From contig CM041776.1 of assembly GCA_023374045.1 (NCBI GenBank), positions 42,104,171-42,168,170 on the forward strand: a DNA stretch of 64,000 nt. The letters are read 5' to 3'. Within the stretch, counting starts at the first letter, position 1, and each line of letters opens with the position of its first letter. The translations under genes were made by a program, and so were the position numbers. The notes beneath the pieces are model-generated. The model was not told where the DNA came from, did not search any database, and was given only the letters and a program-made list of their open reading frames with translations. The DNA is from Limonium bicolor. Its lineage: Eukaryota; Streptophyta; Magnoliopsida; Caryophyllales; Plumbaginaceae. Shown one piece after another: positions 54,541 through 64,000 of the stretch.

Positions 54541-56625
54541 TCAGCGAGACTAGGTAGAGTTCTTACCAGTCGGATGTTGGAGGTGGAATGGTTATGATGC
54601 ATGCAAATACTAAGTGCTAGTTGAGATGCAAGATGCATATGTAGTTTCTTTTTGGATAGAAGGTATGGCTCTATCTCTATTACTATGAGGTTTACGAATA
54701 TAAGACATCTTCGGTTCGATCTTGAGTGACTGTTGAACTGAAATGCGTGAATCGCTTTCCTCTCATGGGGGGATGTGGGTCAATCTCTCGTGAATATGGC
54801 CGTGTGTGCTAACGTTGTGATGATACTCTTGATGCTCGGAGCAATATTTTTCCTGAGAATTTCTTTTCGAGGTATTGGACTTTCCGACCCTTACAAATTT
54901 CTCACCTGCAATAGGGTAGGCTGTTTATGATTTGTTGCTCAAACTGGAGATTCACTCGCACTCAGAAACCGCGCGGGGTGAGGTCATACTCATTCGCTCA
55001 TGGTCCATTTGGTATGATGGGACAGGTTGACAACAAGTACAAAGCTTATGATTCATGTTTCAGATCCGGTACTTTCAGTTAACGCTCATTAACTTATGAG
55101 TCAGAGGTCTTTTATTGGGTCATAACGGGGCTGAAGGGTATGATGTATGTCATACGGGGCTGGAGGATTTATTTGGGAATTGTGGAGCTTTTTGTGCAAT
55201 AGAGGATATGTTTCGCCTTCGCCATGGGTGGAATGATTAGACAGGTTTTGATAACCTCTTTTTTGGTTTCTATGGGACATTATTGGTCCTTTGGATTTAG
55301 ATTTCTCCTTCGTGCTCTTCTGGTGCACGGTTTGAACTTTTTTTTTTTTCATTTTTTTTTTGGAATTGCATTTGGCTCATCGCCTTTCTCAAGCATTCTT
55401 TGCTTTGTATTTTGGCAGCTTGGATTGAGCATTTTGGGGGCTCTTTCTTTGGCTTTGGAGTTGCATTGACTCGCTGATCTTCTTGAACATTTTTGGTGTT
55501 CTTTTTTGGTGTTTGACTTTGGAGTTTCATTGACTCATTGATTTCTCTGAACATTTCATTTGTTGTGTTTTGTGAAAAATGGTGGGGGAGAGACCATGGC
55601 TCCGGCTCTTTTGAGATCCTCTATTACAAGGGCAGACAAAGTATATGTGGGTGGCGTATTGTGGAGTTTCTGAAGAAAGAGTTTTTCATGAATGGCTCAG
55701 TGGGGCTCACTAAGGGATTATGTACAGGGTAGCCAAAGCTTTTGGTTTGTGGAGATTTTTATTCCTAAGTGCCTCATCATTCTCATTAGTGAATGATTGT
55801 TTTCTTACTACTTCTCGGATCTTTGCATGAATCACAGTTTGTATCTCGTTTATCAACATAGATCTCGCTATGAATTGTGCCTCTCCATGTGATGAAGGAA
55901 TACACAAGTCGCTCATGGTTTTACCTCTATGGGCTCGCTCTATCTACCCTCATCGCTCGGTGGATTGTCCAATATCCTCATTCAAAATTCAAGGGAAAAT
56001 ACCGCTCTTCGCACACTACTCACTTGGTATGTGGGGCTGATTTTAATTAGACCCACTTGTTCATCGACGGGTCAAGAGTTTAGTGGTTCACGCACCCTGT
56101 TCAATCAATCTCTTAAGATTTTCGCCAAAAATGTCGCTTCGATACGAATATATGCAAATGCAACTATCTACAATGCAATTTATTTTGGTAACATGGAATT
56201 ACTATGTATAAGATGCATGAAATGCTGAAAAACGATGAATGGAAATGGTTGACTTTGGATTTTGACCGAATGATTTTTTTGTTCTATGGTTTTCTTTTGG
56301 ATGCAATACATGCGTGGTAAGGCTACACCTAATCTCGCTTGAGTCGGTTTCAGTTGAGGATCCACGATGTTCATCTCGCCAATAATGGTTCTTTAGGCGG
56401 TCAATTGCTGAGTGGGTTCCGGAAGAAACGTGACCCCACATGTTTTAGCTGTAAATCGAACCTTGACCGCTTAAGGAATGGTGATCCCTATACTACGCCA
56501 GTCAACATGATAAAATTGTCTTGTTCTTCCTGTGATTCCTGGATAGGTTAAACCAAAAGGGGGAGGGATGGGATGCAACCCTTCAAACACTTTCATTACA
56601 ATAAAATATGACTCGACTTCGTGGT
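54541..56625. other. E3 internal region downstream of gag, no gene recognised
   Basis: The minus-strand region where protease and pol would follow gag shows only short open frames and no protease, RT or integrase motifs. T-rich runs lie at about 55338-55362 (plus strand). Confidence 0.6.
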
Positions 56626-57870
56626 CTAGGATGAACGTCTTAACTCTGAAGAAGATACCTCTCCTCTGTCTATCAGCTCTTGGATTGCGTTCTTTAGTGT
56701 GGTACACTCATCGGTGGTGTGTCCCCGGATTCTATGATAGTCACAGTATTCATGCAAATGTGGCCCAAGTTTCTTGATTCTTGACCTTGTATTGAAAAGT
56801 GCTAGATGACCTCCCTCGACTAAAATTTTCAATGCTTCGCTGAGCGACATTCCGAGGTTCGAAAGTTGTCCCTGTGAGCTTTGTCCGAGTGTACGTTCCC
56901 TTCTTTCCATGATTTCGGGTTGCTCTGTCAATTTGATTTCAGTGTCCTCCAAAGCAATCACGGCCGCCATCAATCGTTTGAAGTCACAAATACCCAGGTA
57001 TCTCAACTGGCATTGGTACTCTTCTCTCAGGCCAGAAATCACCATTCGTATTTGTTCTTCCTCATTTGGTCGATTATTCATTTGTCCTGCCTTCACCCTC
57101 CATCTTTCTATGAATTCCCTCACAGTTTCGCCATGGTTTTGACGGGTGATTTCTAAATCTCTGTGTGTAACTTCATGATGAAAGTTACCACCGTATTGAG
57201 TGAGAAATTCAAAGTACAGGTCTTTGCTTGACTTTCCTTTCAAATCCAGACCCATAACCCAAGAGTAAGCAGGCCCCTCTAAGTAGAATCTAAAGCACGC
57301 GGCCTTCAGCTCATCGGATAGACCATGTAGATCCATGAGCTTATCATACCTATCAATGTGATGCCTTGGGTTTCCAATCCCTTGATACTTCTTCATTTCA
57401 GGCAGACTCATGCCTTTTTGCAGACGAGCATCAGGATACGGGTTAGCTGGCTCCCAACCTGCAGACTTAAAATGTTGGGCTAGCTCTAGTTCCGCCTTCA
57501 GCTCTTTCACTAATTCTTTCATTGGACTCGCTCTGAGATCAAGGTTTTGGATTGAAATGGCTTTCTCAGGGTAGCCGGTGTCAAGAGATTGAGAGGGCAG
57601 TATTGTTCCTGGTTGAAGGTGTTGGCTAGAATTTGATGAGTGATGAGGTACTTGCCAAGGAAGGACATATTTTTGCATGGGCAAGGAGAGGTTTAAGTCG
57701 GAATGCATCATGGGGGAAGATGGGCCTTGGGTCTTACCCTCGTCACAGACCAATTGTGGTTGCCAATTTCCTCTCATGGCGGTTGGGGTTCTCAGAGTTG
57801 CACTGTACATAGGTGAAGAAGGCATGCTTGGTGTGGTTCGGGCTTGGACAGAGAGAGTGTGATGATCCAT
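56626..57870 (-). CDS. E3 gag polyprotein (414 aa), Ogre/Tat type
   Basis: The longest intact ORF in the window. Residues about 1-130 are Pro/Ser/Gln-rich. Residues about 150-330 form the retrotransposon gag domain: MSLPEMKKYQGIGNPRHHID, GLSDELKAACFRFYLEGPAY, WVMGLDLKG, LYFEFLTQYGGNF, REFIERWRVKAGQMNNRP and IRMVISGLREEYQ. A C-terminal finger, YCDYHRIRGHTTDECTTLKN, follows near residues 380-400 with the C-x2-H-x4-H-x4-C pattern of Tat/Ogre gag. It would form the particle that packages the element's RNA, with pol supplied by another element. The open frame suggests recent activity or selection on gag. The ATG is at 57868-57870. Confidence 0.85.
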   Translation of the reverse strand: MDHHTLSVQARTTPSMPSSPMYSATLRTPTAMRGNWQPQLVCDEGKTQGPSSPMMHSDLNLSLPMQKYVLPWQVPHHSSNSSQHLQPGTILPSQSLDTGYPEKAISIQNLDLRASPMKELVKELKAELELAQHFKSAGWEPANPYPDARLQKGMSLPEMKKYQGIGNPRHHIDRYDKLMDLHGLSDELKAACFRFYLEGPAYSWVMGLDLKGKSSKDLYFEFLTQYGGNFHHEVTHRDLEITRQNHGETVREFIERWRVKAGQMNNRPNEEEQIRMVISGLREEYQCQLRYLGICDFKRLMAAVIALEDTEIKLTEQPEIMERRERTLGQSSQGQLSNLGMSLSEALKILVEGGHLALFNTRSRIKKLGPHLHEYCDYHRIRGHTTDECTTLKNAIQELIDRGEVSSSELRRSS

Positions 57871-60760
57871 TGCTTGAAACTCATAGGCATCGTATGCAGA
57901 GTAAGTTGGAGAGTCCTTGTAACTGTTATCCGACCCCGCTAGACCCTATTTATCTTCTTTGGACAATTCTTCTATCTTAGGTTTTTCCCAAGTCATCAGC
58001 AAGGTCATGGATCAATCTTTCGGGAAACAAATCGACCTTCAACTGTTTGATCATGTCGAGGGGCTCGCTCCATCTTTTTGCCGTTGTTATAGGTAGACTG
58101 GTCTTCTTTCTTCTAGTTGCCAACTGTCACAAACACCTGCATGAACAAGGATTAGAATGAAGAAGAGGTAAATCAGTAGTTGTTAAAAAAAATTTTGTTG
58201 TGTGAGAATGAATGAAGGTGGTGCGAAACGATTTATCTTGAAAATGTTGAAAGATAGGCGTCCTTTATTTCATCAATTTTTTTTATTTTTATTATTATTA
58301 TTTTTTAAAAGGGGATGTATCCGTAGACACCGAAAATTTCACCCCATAAAGCAAAGTTTTGCGAGTGATAGATAAAAGTGAAGGGTCGTCATGTTTGTTC
58401 CTTTCTTAACAAGACGGCATGCCAAAAGAAACTGAGTTTTGGAAACAATTTAAAAAACCGTGTTTTCAAAGTGGCGGATTTTCTCAATATGAAATTTTGA
58501 CACTCGGTCATTCGCAAATAAAATAGGGAGTGGGAACCCTATACACATTTGTTCTATAATAATTCAAAGGGAATATATAAAGCCTATACACCTAATTATT
58601 CAGAAATGGAACGAGAGAGAAAAGAAACATAGAGGAAAATCCTATACATCATCAATCCTAAAAAGTCATAAAAGGGAGGGGGAATTTGAGCTAAACTTCT
58701 TCCGAACTCCTTTGGTCCGTCTTCGGGCTGCTGACTAATGCTCACGCTCGAACTCTAGTGGCTGCACGCTCGTTCTGACCGGTACTTGCTCGTCTTTGAG
58801 CTCTGATGACGGCTTGCTCATCTTCGGGCTCTTGAACGGTTTTGCGCGATTGTTTTGGGTGCTTGACGACTGCCGGCTCATTTTCAGGCTTTTGCAGTGA
58901 AGCAACATGTGATCAAAAACAAAGCGGGTGGTGTTCTTCTGATTTCAATAGTTGAACTCGAACCGGTGTGTCTCTAGTTCATGTCGTTTGGCTCAGGTTG
59001 GTACGCATCTGATTTGTAATTGAACGGTTGGTGTCAGTTTCATGTCGGGCTAGCCCAACGGGTTGGTGCGCCTCTGATTTTTAGCTCGATCCGCTCCGAG
59101 AGGAGAGAGGGATATTCTTGAGAAAGGAAAGGTGAATGATCGAGCACAAAATCTTATGTGAAAATCCACCACTTTTGTGAAAACACGAAATGACTAGTAC
59201 GCTCCACAGTAATGACCGCTGCTCTTGAAGGTGGGTAGAACTTCAAAAATAGCGGGTCACAACATGGGACTAAATCATTTATTTTGAAATACATTTGTGA
59301 AAATCAACTTTGAAAACTGTCGAAAACTATTTTGAAATAATGTTGGTGAAAAATGTTGTTTGAAATTCGTTGTAGAAAGTAGGTTTGTAGAAAGTAGGCT
59401 TTCGAAATCTATTTATGAAAATTGTTTTGGAATAACGTTAAAGATGAAGTGACAAGATTAAAACCGCAAATGTTTATGAGTAAAATTTAGGGTGGGATCT
59501 GAAATAAACGAGCTCGTAAAAAGCTTTAAGAGATGTGCAAAAGAGAAGTCGAACGTTTTGAAACAGATTGGTTTGAAAAAGTGGTTTGCACACATGTATA
59601 GCATAAAAGAAATCGTGGCTATGTTTGATGTGGAGCTGTAAGTGTTAATGTGGGATAATCACTTTCCAGGTCAATTATGACCCTGTCTCACCGGGGGAAC
59701 CATCGTCCCTTCACTGTCATCTCTCGGGGTTTTTCTCTGCTATACCCCTTGCGGGGCACGTCATCAAGAAAGTCCGGAGTGCTTAAGTTCGAAAGGTCAG
59801 GATACCCGAAGTGATAAGGAAACATACACCACGGCCAGTGATGATCCGACAACACCCCACTTTCGGGAAACTCTGGGAAAGTACTGCATGGGAACGGGTC
59901 TCTCGTCATCTGCACGGTCAGGTGTGTCTAAAGTCCAAATTATTCACTGACTACGTTGTGCCATGTATGGGTATCCGGTAAATACGGGATCCTCTATGGA
60001 CGGTAGCGTGACATTGGGCTTTAGAGACACCCGTGGTGCAGAGGAACAAAGGAGAAATGAGCCCATGCAATCTTCAGGGTAAGGCATAAGGGTGGTCAGA
60101 CACAGGCGACATACAAGGGGGTGACTACCCAAAAAACTCGTCCTAGACACCGGATTAGGCAGCTGGACAATGAAGGCTCATGTTCACTATATGCTGGTTC
60201 GGACTCGTTATAGAGGATAATTTTGGATCATGAGCCTGCAGGGCGTAGGTCGATGACCATCTTGCCCGTGGGTTTAAGCATTCGGATGAATGACCAGCTC
60301 ATGGGAAATCAACCGTGGACCGGTCGGGATTCCGTGACTCGTGGATTAAATCGGGTGACACAGAGGAATGCATGTCCTAAACTACCCTCCCAATGCACCC
60401 CACAATCATAACATGAATATAAAAGTGAAGAAGTCAGTATCAACCTATTTTGCTAAGAATTTTATCTAAAAAGTGATTCCAAATTGGTTGTTTATTAACC
60501 TAAAGGGAAGTTAGCTTCATTCAAAGTGTCTCTTTCTCTTTCTAAATCGTGAGCTAATTATTAACCCAATTGTTGCCATGTTTGTCGAGGATGTAATAAA
60601 TCCTATCTGTCCTCATCAGATACACACTCTAAGTGTGGAGTGGAATAATCCTAAAGGCTTTGAAAAGAATCTCTTAAAGGTTCTAGAAGAAGTTGGGGAA
60701 TTCCGACAATTTGAATGGAGTTCAGTCTTCCTTGAGTTTGAGAAAAACTTACTCAAGTTT
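57871..60760. other. E3 5' untranslated/internal region upstream of gag
   Basis: About 2.9 kb lies between PBS and gag with no convincing coding region. At 58322 the plus strand reads GTAGACACCGAAAATTTCAC, which resembles the minus-strand start of the E3 LTR (TGTAGACACCAAAAATTC). The following 150 bp keeps partial similarity, so a relative of the LTR may be present in inverted orientation. ORFs at 59688-60150 (minus) and 60223-60411 (plus) have no domains. Confidence 0.5.
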
Positions 60761-60778
60761 TCCCCAGCGGAGTCGCCA
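60761..60778 (-). other. E3 primer binding site, tRNA-Arg type
   Basis: On the minus strand TGGCGACTCCGCTGGGGA lies three bases inside the right LTR. It differs at two positions from the E2 site and matches the complement of plant tRNA-Arg 3' ends closely (from memory). Confidence 0.82.
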
Positions 60779-60781
60779 TTC

Positions 60782-63700
60782 TGTGGAGGGTGATTTTTCG
60801 GTATGAGGGGGGTCTATTAAAATATGGTCTAACTAAGAAGTCTAGATCCCAGGAATTTGCCATTCTGTGGGGGGTGAGATCCCGTTATTCTGGCATCCCT
60901 CAAATACCTACTAAATCGTCCGTCTTTCCCGGAAAGCATGAAGGGAGTGCAAGTGTGCACTACACCCGCTCTCGATGGGCTCCACGCGGACTTATGCCCT
61001 AAAGGCGGAAGTTGACTAGAGTCGCCACCTAGTTTGACCTAAGGAACTAGGAAGGGAGGAGAAGGGTTCTAGGAACCGTTAATTGACTCTGTGATTTATT
61101 GCCTATGGATAGGACTTATCTGATCAAGCCAGAGATTCTGTTGTGGGTTCGCACTGGGTTACACCCTTTAGAAGTGGCAACGACCACGACTTCAGATTGG
61201 TGCCCGAGGAAACCTCGGTCTCCAATTGTCGGGATTACCTTCTTTCAAAACCTTATAGAAGAGATTCAGTTAAAAAGCCAAGGATAGGATTGAGTGAGGG
61301 GTGAGGATGAGGCCGGTATTGGAGTTGGTCTGGTTGAAGTGTTTGAGAGGTTTTAAACGCTCTGAGAGATTTGAGGTTGTTTTGGGCCTTCATGGGATTA
61401 AGAGAATGATGGGAGTTTTGAGTAAAGGGGCATTTTGGTCATTTTGGTGGAGTCAAGAGGTATTTGGATCACTTGGGATTGAGGAGTTTTGTGTTTTTCG
61501 TGTTGCGAAGTTCGAATTTTGAAATGGTCGGGTTCTTGAGGTGTCTTGGAAAGTTGAATGTGTTGAGGAGCAAATCGGGTTTTAAGGATGATCGAGTATG
61601 GAAGAGAATATTTGGTTTGTAGGTATTCGGGTTTTGAAGATGTATAAGGTTTCTAGGGGTCCTCAAGAAATGGAAGTCCTATGTGACTTAGAATTGGTTC
61701 AGAGGAAGGTTGAGAATTGTTTATGGGTCCTAGAGCTCTAATGGAGATGTTGGATTGGGGTATTCAGAATTGTCTCTCTCAAAGTTTTTAAGACAGAAAA
61801 AAAACAATTTTTATTGTAAAAGGGCGGATAATCCCAAGGGATTACCCTATGTACCCCCTCGAACACGACACTTTATTAATGGAAAGTGCCGAGGCTCGAA
61901 AGATGGGGCAATGAATTTATGTCGAAAGATAGGATTCAGAGAGAAACACCATGAATGAGATGTTCTCGGTCGAACCCTAATAACGTCTCTAACTCCCGGG
62001 TTTTAAAACATTAAAAACCAAAAAAACATTGTAATCGAGCGGAAGGGAGTTAGACGATTCTAAAATCCCGGCTGCAACTAGGAAGGTTGTTACTTCCCTA
62101 CGGCCCGTGTAGAAATCTAGGCTGCAATTAGGGGAGGTTTGTCACCCTAATGCCCCGCCTAAAGAGATCCAGACTGCGACAAGGGAAGTTATGACCCCAG
62201 TGCCCCGCCTCGGATTTTTATTTTTGGAAGGGAGACAAGTGATGTCTAACAAGGAAGAAAACGTTCTTTGAAGGTGTTAGACATTACCTGTTCCCCGAAA
62301 ATGGTTTATTTTTGAGCTGAAAACTAAGTTTTGAAAACTTTTTGAAGTTGTTCGGAATTCTCTGTGAAGAAACACTGATTTTGAGAAATATTTTAGGAGA
62401 AAACTTTCTGTATATGTGAGAAGAACTTTCTGCATTTGAGAAGAGTTTTCTGTGATGTGAGAAGAGTTTTTCCTTTAAAATTCTACAAAATGGCTTCTTT
62501 GAAAACTTGAGATCTTGATAAAACATGGATAAAATGATGGTTTGAAATTCTTTTTTTGGATTTTGGAGTTTGAAAAGAATTTACAAGTTGAGTGTGGATT
62601 GGATGAAATGTATTTGGGTTTGAGTTGAATTGAGCTTGATGAAATAGGTTCGGTTTGGATTGAGGTTCAGACTTGAACTAGATTGAATTTTAAGTTGGGT
62701 CAAAGTTGGGTCAAGGTCAACACTTTTTGGTCAAGGTCAACGTTTTGGTCAAGGTCAACGTTTTTTGGTCAAGGTCAACGTTTTGGTCAAGGTCAATGTT
62801 TTGGTCAAGGTCAACGCTTTTTGGTCAAAGTCAACCTTTTTGGTCAAAGTCAACCTTTGTGGACTTGGGCCAACTTTGGGGTTGGGCTTAGTTTGACTTG
62901 TGCGGACTTGGGCCAACTTTGGGGTTGGGCTTAGTTTGACTTGTGCGGACTTGGGCCAACTTTGGGGTTGGGCTTAGTTTGACTTGCGCGAACTTGGGTA
63001 ATGGGCCTTGAGTTGACTTTTGTGGGTTTGGTGATGAGCCGAAATGGGTTGTTGGGCCGAGATTGAGTCTAGGTCATGGATTTTGGGCTTGAATATTGGG
63101 CCGAACTTGGGCTAATGGATTTTGGGCTCGGGTATTGGGCCGAACTTGGGCTAATGGATTTTGGGCTCGGTGTGTTGGGCCGATGTGGGCTTCTGAGCAT
63201 GGGCCGTGGGCCTTTTGGGTTTGGGCCGAGAGTGGGCTTCTTGAGCAGGGCCGTGGGCCTTGGGTTTGGGCCGAGAGTGGGCTTCTTGAGCATGGGCCGT
63301 GGGCCTTATGGGTTGGGCCGAGAGTGTGGACTTAGGGCTTCAGGTTTTTTTTTTTTGGGCTTGGGCGGGTTTTTTTGGGCTTGGGCCGGGCGGAATCTGA
63401 GTGGGTTTGGGCCTCGAATTTTTTTTTGGGCCAATTGTGGACTTGGGATGAGCTGAGTTTGGGAGTGGGCCAAGGGTTTTGGACTTGGGCCGAGTTTCGG
63501 AGTTGGGCCGAGTGTGGGCTAGAGGGCCGGATTGGGCTAGGGGGCCGAGTATGGGTAAATGGGTCGGATTGGGCTGGTTTTTGTATTGGGCGGGGCAAGT
63601 AATGGGCCGGGTTTGAGTGGTTGGGCTTCGAATTTAGGTCTGGTTTCACGGATTTGGCCTTCGGGCTTTGAGGGCCGGGCTGGGCTTCAGACTTTGGGCC

Positions 63701-64000
63701 GGTGGTAGACTCCTAGGCCGATTGTGGACATTGGGCTGGTCAAGACAATTGGGCCAGTTTGAAGAAATCAGAGGAGGTTTTAAAAAGTTAACCAAGGTGG
63801 GAATAGAGGCGAGTGATAAAAAAATAAAGAATGAACTTAGAGAGACAAATTTGGGCTTGGTTTAAGCTTTGGAGGATTCGAAAAGAAAAATGGATTGTAT
63901 TAGAATGAAATTTGAGGAAGGTGTTTAAATTAATACAAATTAATACAAGATGTGGTTTGGGTTTAGGGATTACCCAGCTTATTAGGTGGGACCATGGCTC
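60782..64000 (-). repeat. E3 right (5') LTR, incomplete at window end
   Basis: It starts TGTGGAGGGTGA and follows the left LTR closely to about 62505, then diverges through GGTCAA- and GGGCC-rich arrays. It becomes alignable again from about 63945 (AAGATGTGGTTTGGGTTTAGG) to the window end, which corresponds to about position 50252 in the left copy. The remaining 2.2 kb or more lies outside the window. Confidence 0.85.
62697..63330. repeat. successive minisatellites in E3 right LTR
   Basis: Three consecutive arrays occur. GGTCAAGGTCAACGTTTT units lie at 62697-62870. About three copies of a 60-bp unit with GACTTGGGCCAACTTTGGGG lie at 62860-62990. Units with GGGCCGAACTTGGGCTAATG and GGGCCGAGAGTGGGCTTCTT lie at about 63055-63325. 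They give repetitive translations in several frames but no protein signal. Confidence 0.87.

Larger units (their letters stand above)
47587..64000 (-). mobile_element. E3: Ogre/Tat-like element with gag only (right end outside window)
   Basis: The left LTR is 47587-52503 and the right LTR starts at 60782 and runs off the end. It reads on the minus strand from a tRNA-Arg-type PBS at 60761-60778. The only clear protein is a 414-codon gag (57870-56626). No protease, RT, RNase H or integrase is seen in 52504-56625, which instead holds satellite-like arrays. This matches the non-autonomous gag-bearing class of large plant retrotransposons (TR-GAG-like). LTRs of about 5 kb are typical of the Ogre group. 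Confidence 0.86.

Overview
This window is a stack of nested plant transposable elements. No complete host gene could be supported. It points to a large, repeat-rich flowering-plant genome: an En/Spm (CACTA) transposon, Ty3/gypsy chromoviruses of Tekay/Del type with a tRNA-iMet primer site, and Ogre/Tat-type gypsy elements with a tRNA-Arg primer site. I cannot name the species from sequence alone.

Layout. 1-1289: AT-rich flank with a possible leftward promoter, then an LTR-like segment of GC-rich hairpins. 2502-9882: a decayed CACTA element (TNP2 transposase, then a second gene with a Transposase_24-like region and a Ulp1/C48 protease-like tail, then subterminal repeats); its 5' end is not found. 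9883-20185: Tekay-like element E1 (+): LTR, PBS, intron-containing gag, an AlkB exon, pro-pol, 3' LTR. 20186-45187: a related element E4 (-) with the same plan, broken up by later insertions. A solo LTR (20807-38299, TSD GTTGG) sits in E4's 3' LTR. A 14-kb Ogre/Tat-like element E2 (22749-36814, TSD CCCGT) sits in that solo LTR. Another solo LTR (32203-36675, TSD CTAAC) sits in the right LTR of E2. 45188-47586: two further nested LTR pieces. 47587-64000+: Ogre/Tat-like element E3 (-), with a 4.9-kb left LTR, satellite-like arrays, one long gag ORF and a right LTR running off the window.

Main result. E1 and E4 both carry, between gag and protease, a complete AlkB-type Fe(II)/2-oxoglutarate dioxygenase domain of identical design length (245 aa; ALKBH1-like; H-x-D, distal H and NLTF[RK] motifs). 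It lies inside what looks like an alternatively spliced gag-pol intron. In both elements the gag exon ends in phase 1 at a GT donor. It can join in frame either to the AlkB exon (which ends in its own stop, followed by AATAAA) or to a downstream acceptor that opens protease-RT-RNaseH-integrase. Gag itself carries two short introns at matching positions in both copies. This predicts a retrotransposon that makes Gag-AlkB or Gag-Pol by alternative terminal-exon choice. Both copies are decayed by nonsense changes, so this describes their ancestor.

Secondary results: arrays of GTCC...GGAC hairpins recur in LTRs of unrelated lineages; the two pol-less Ogre/Tat-like elements share a CTTATGACGAGCCT tandem-repeat core; and the E3 LTRs change abruptly from near-identity to strong divergence.
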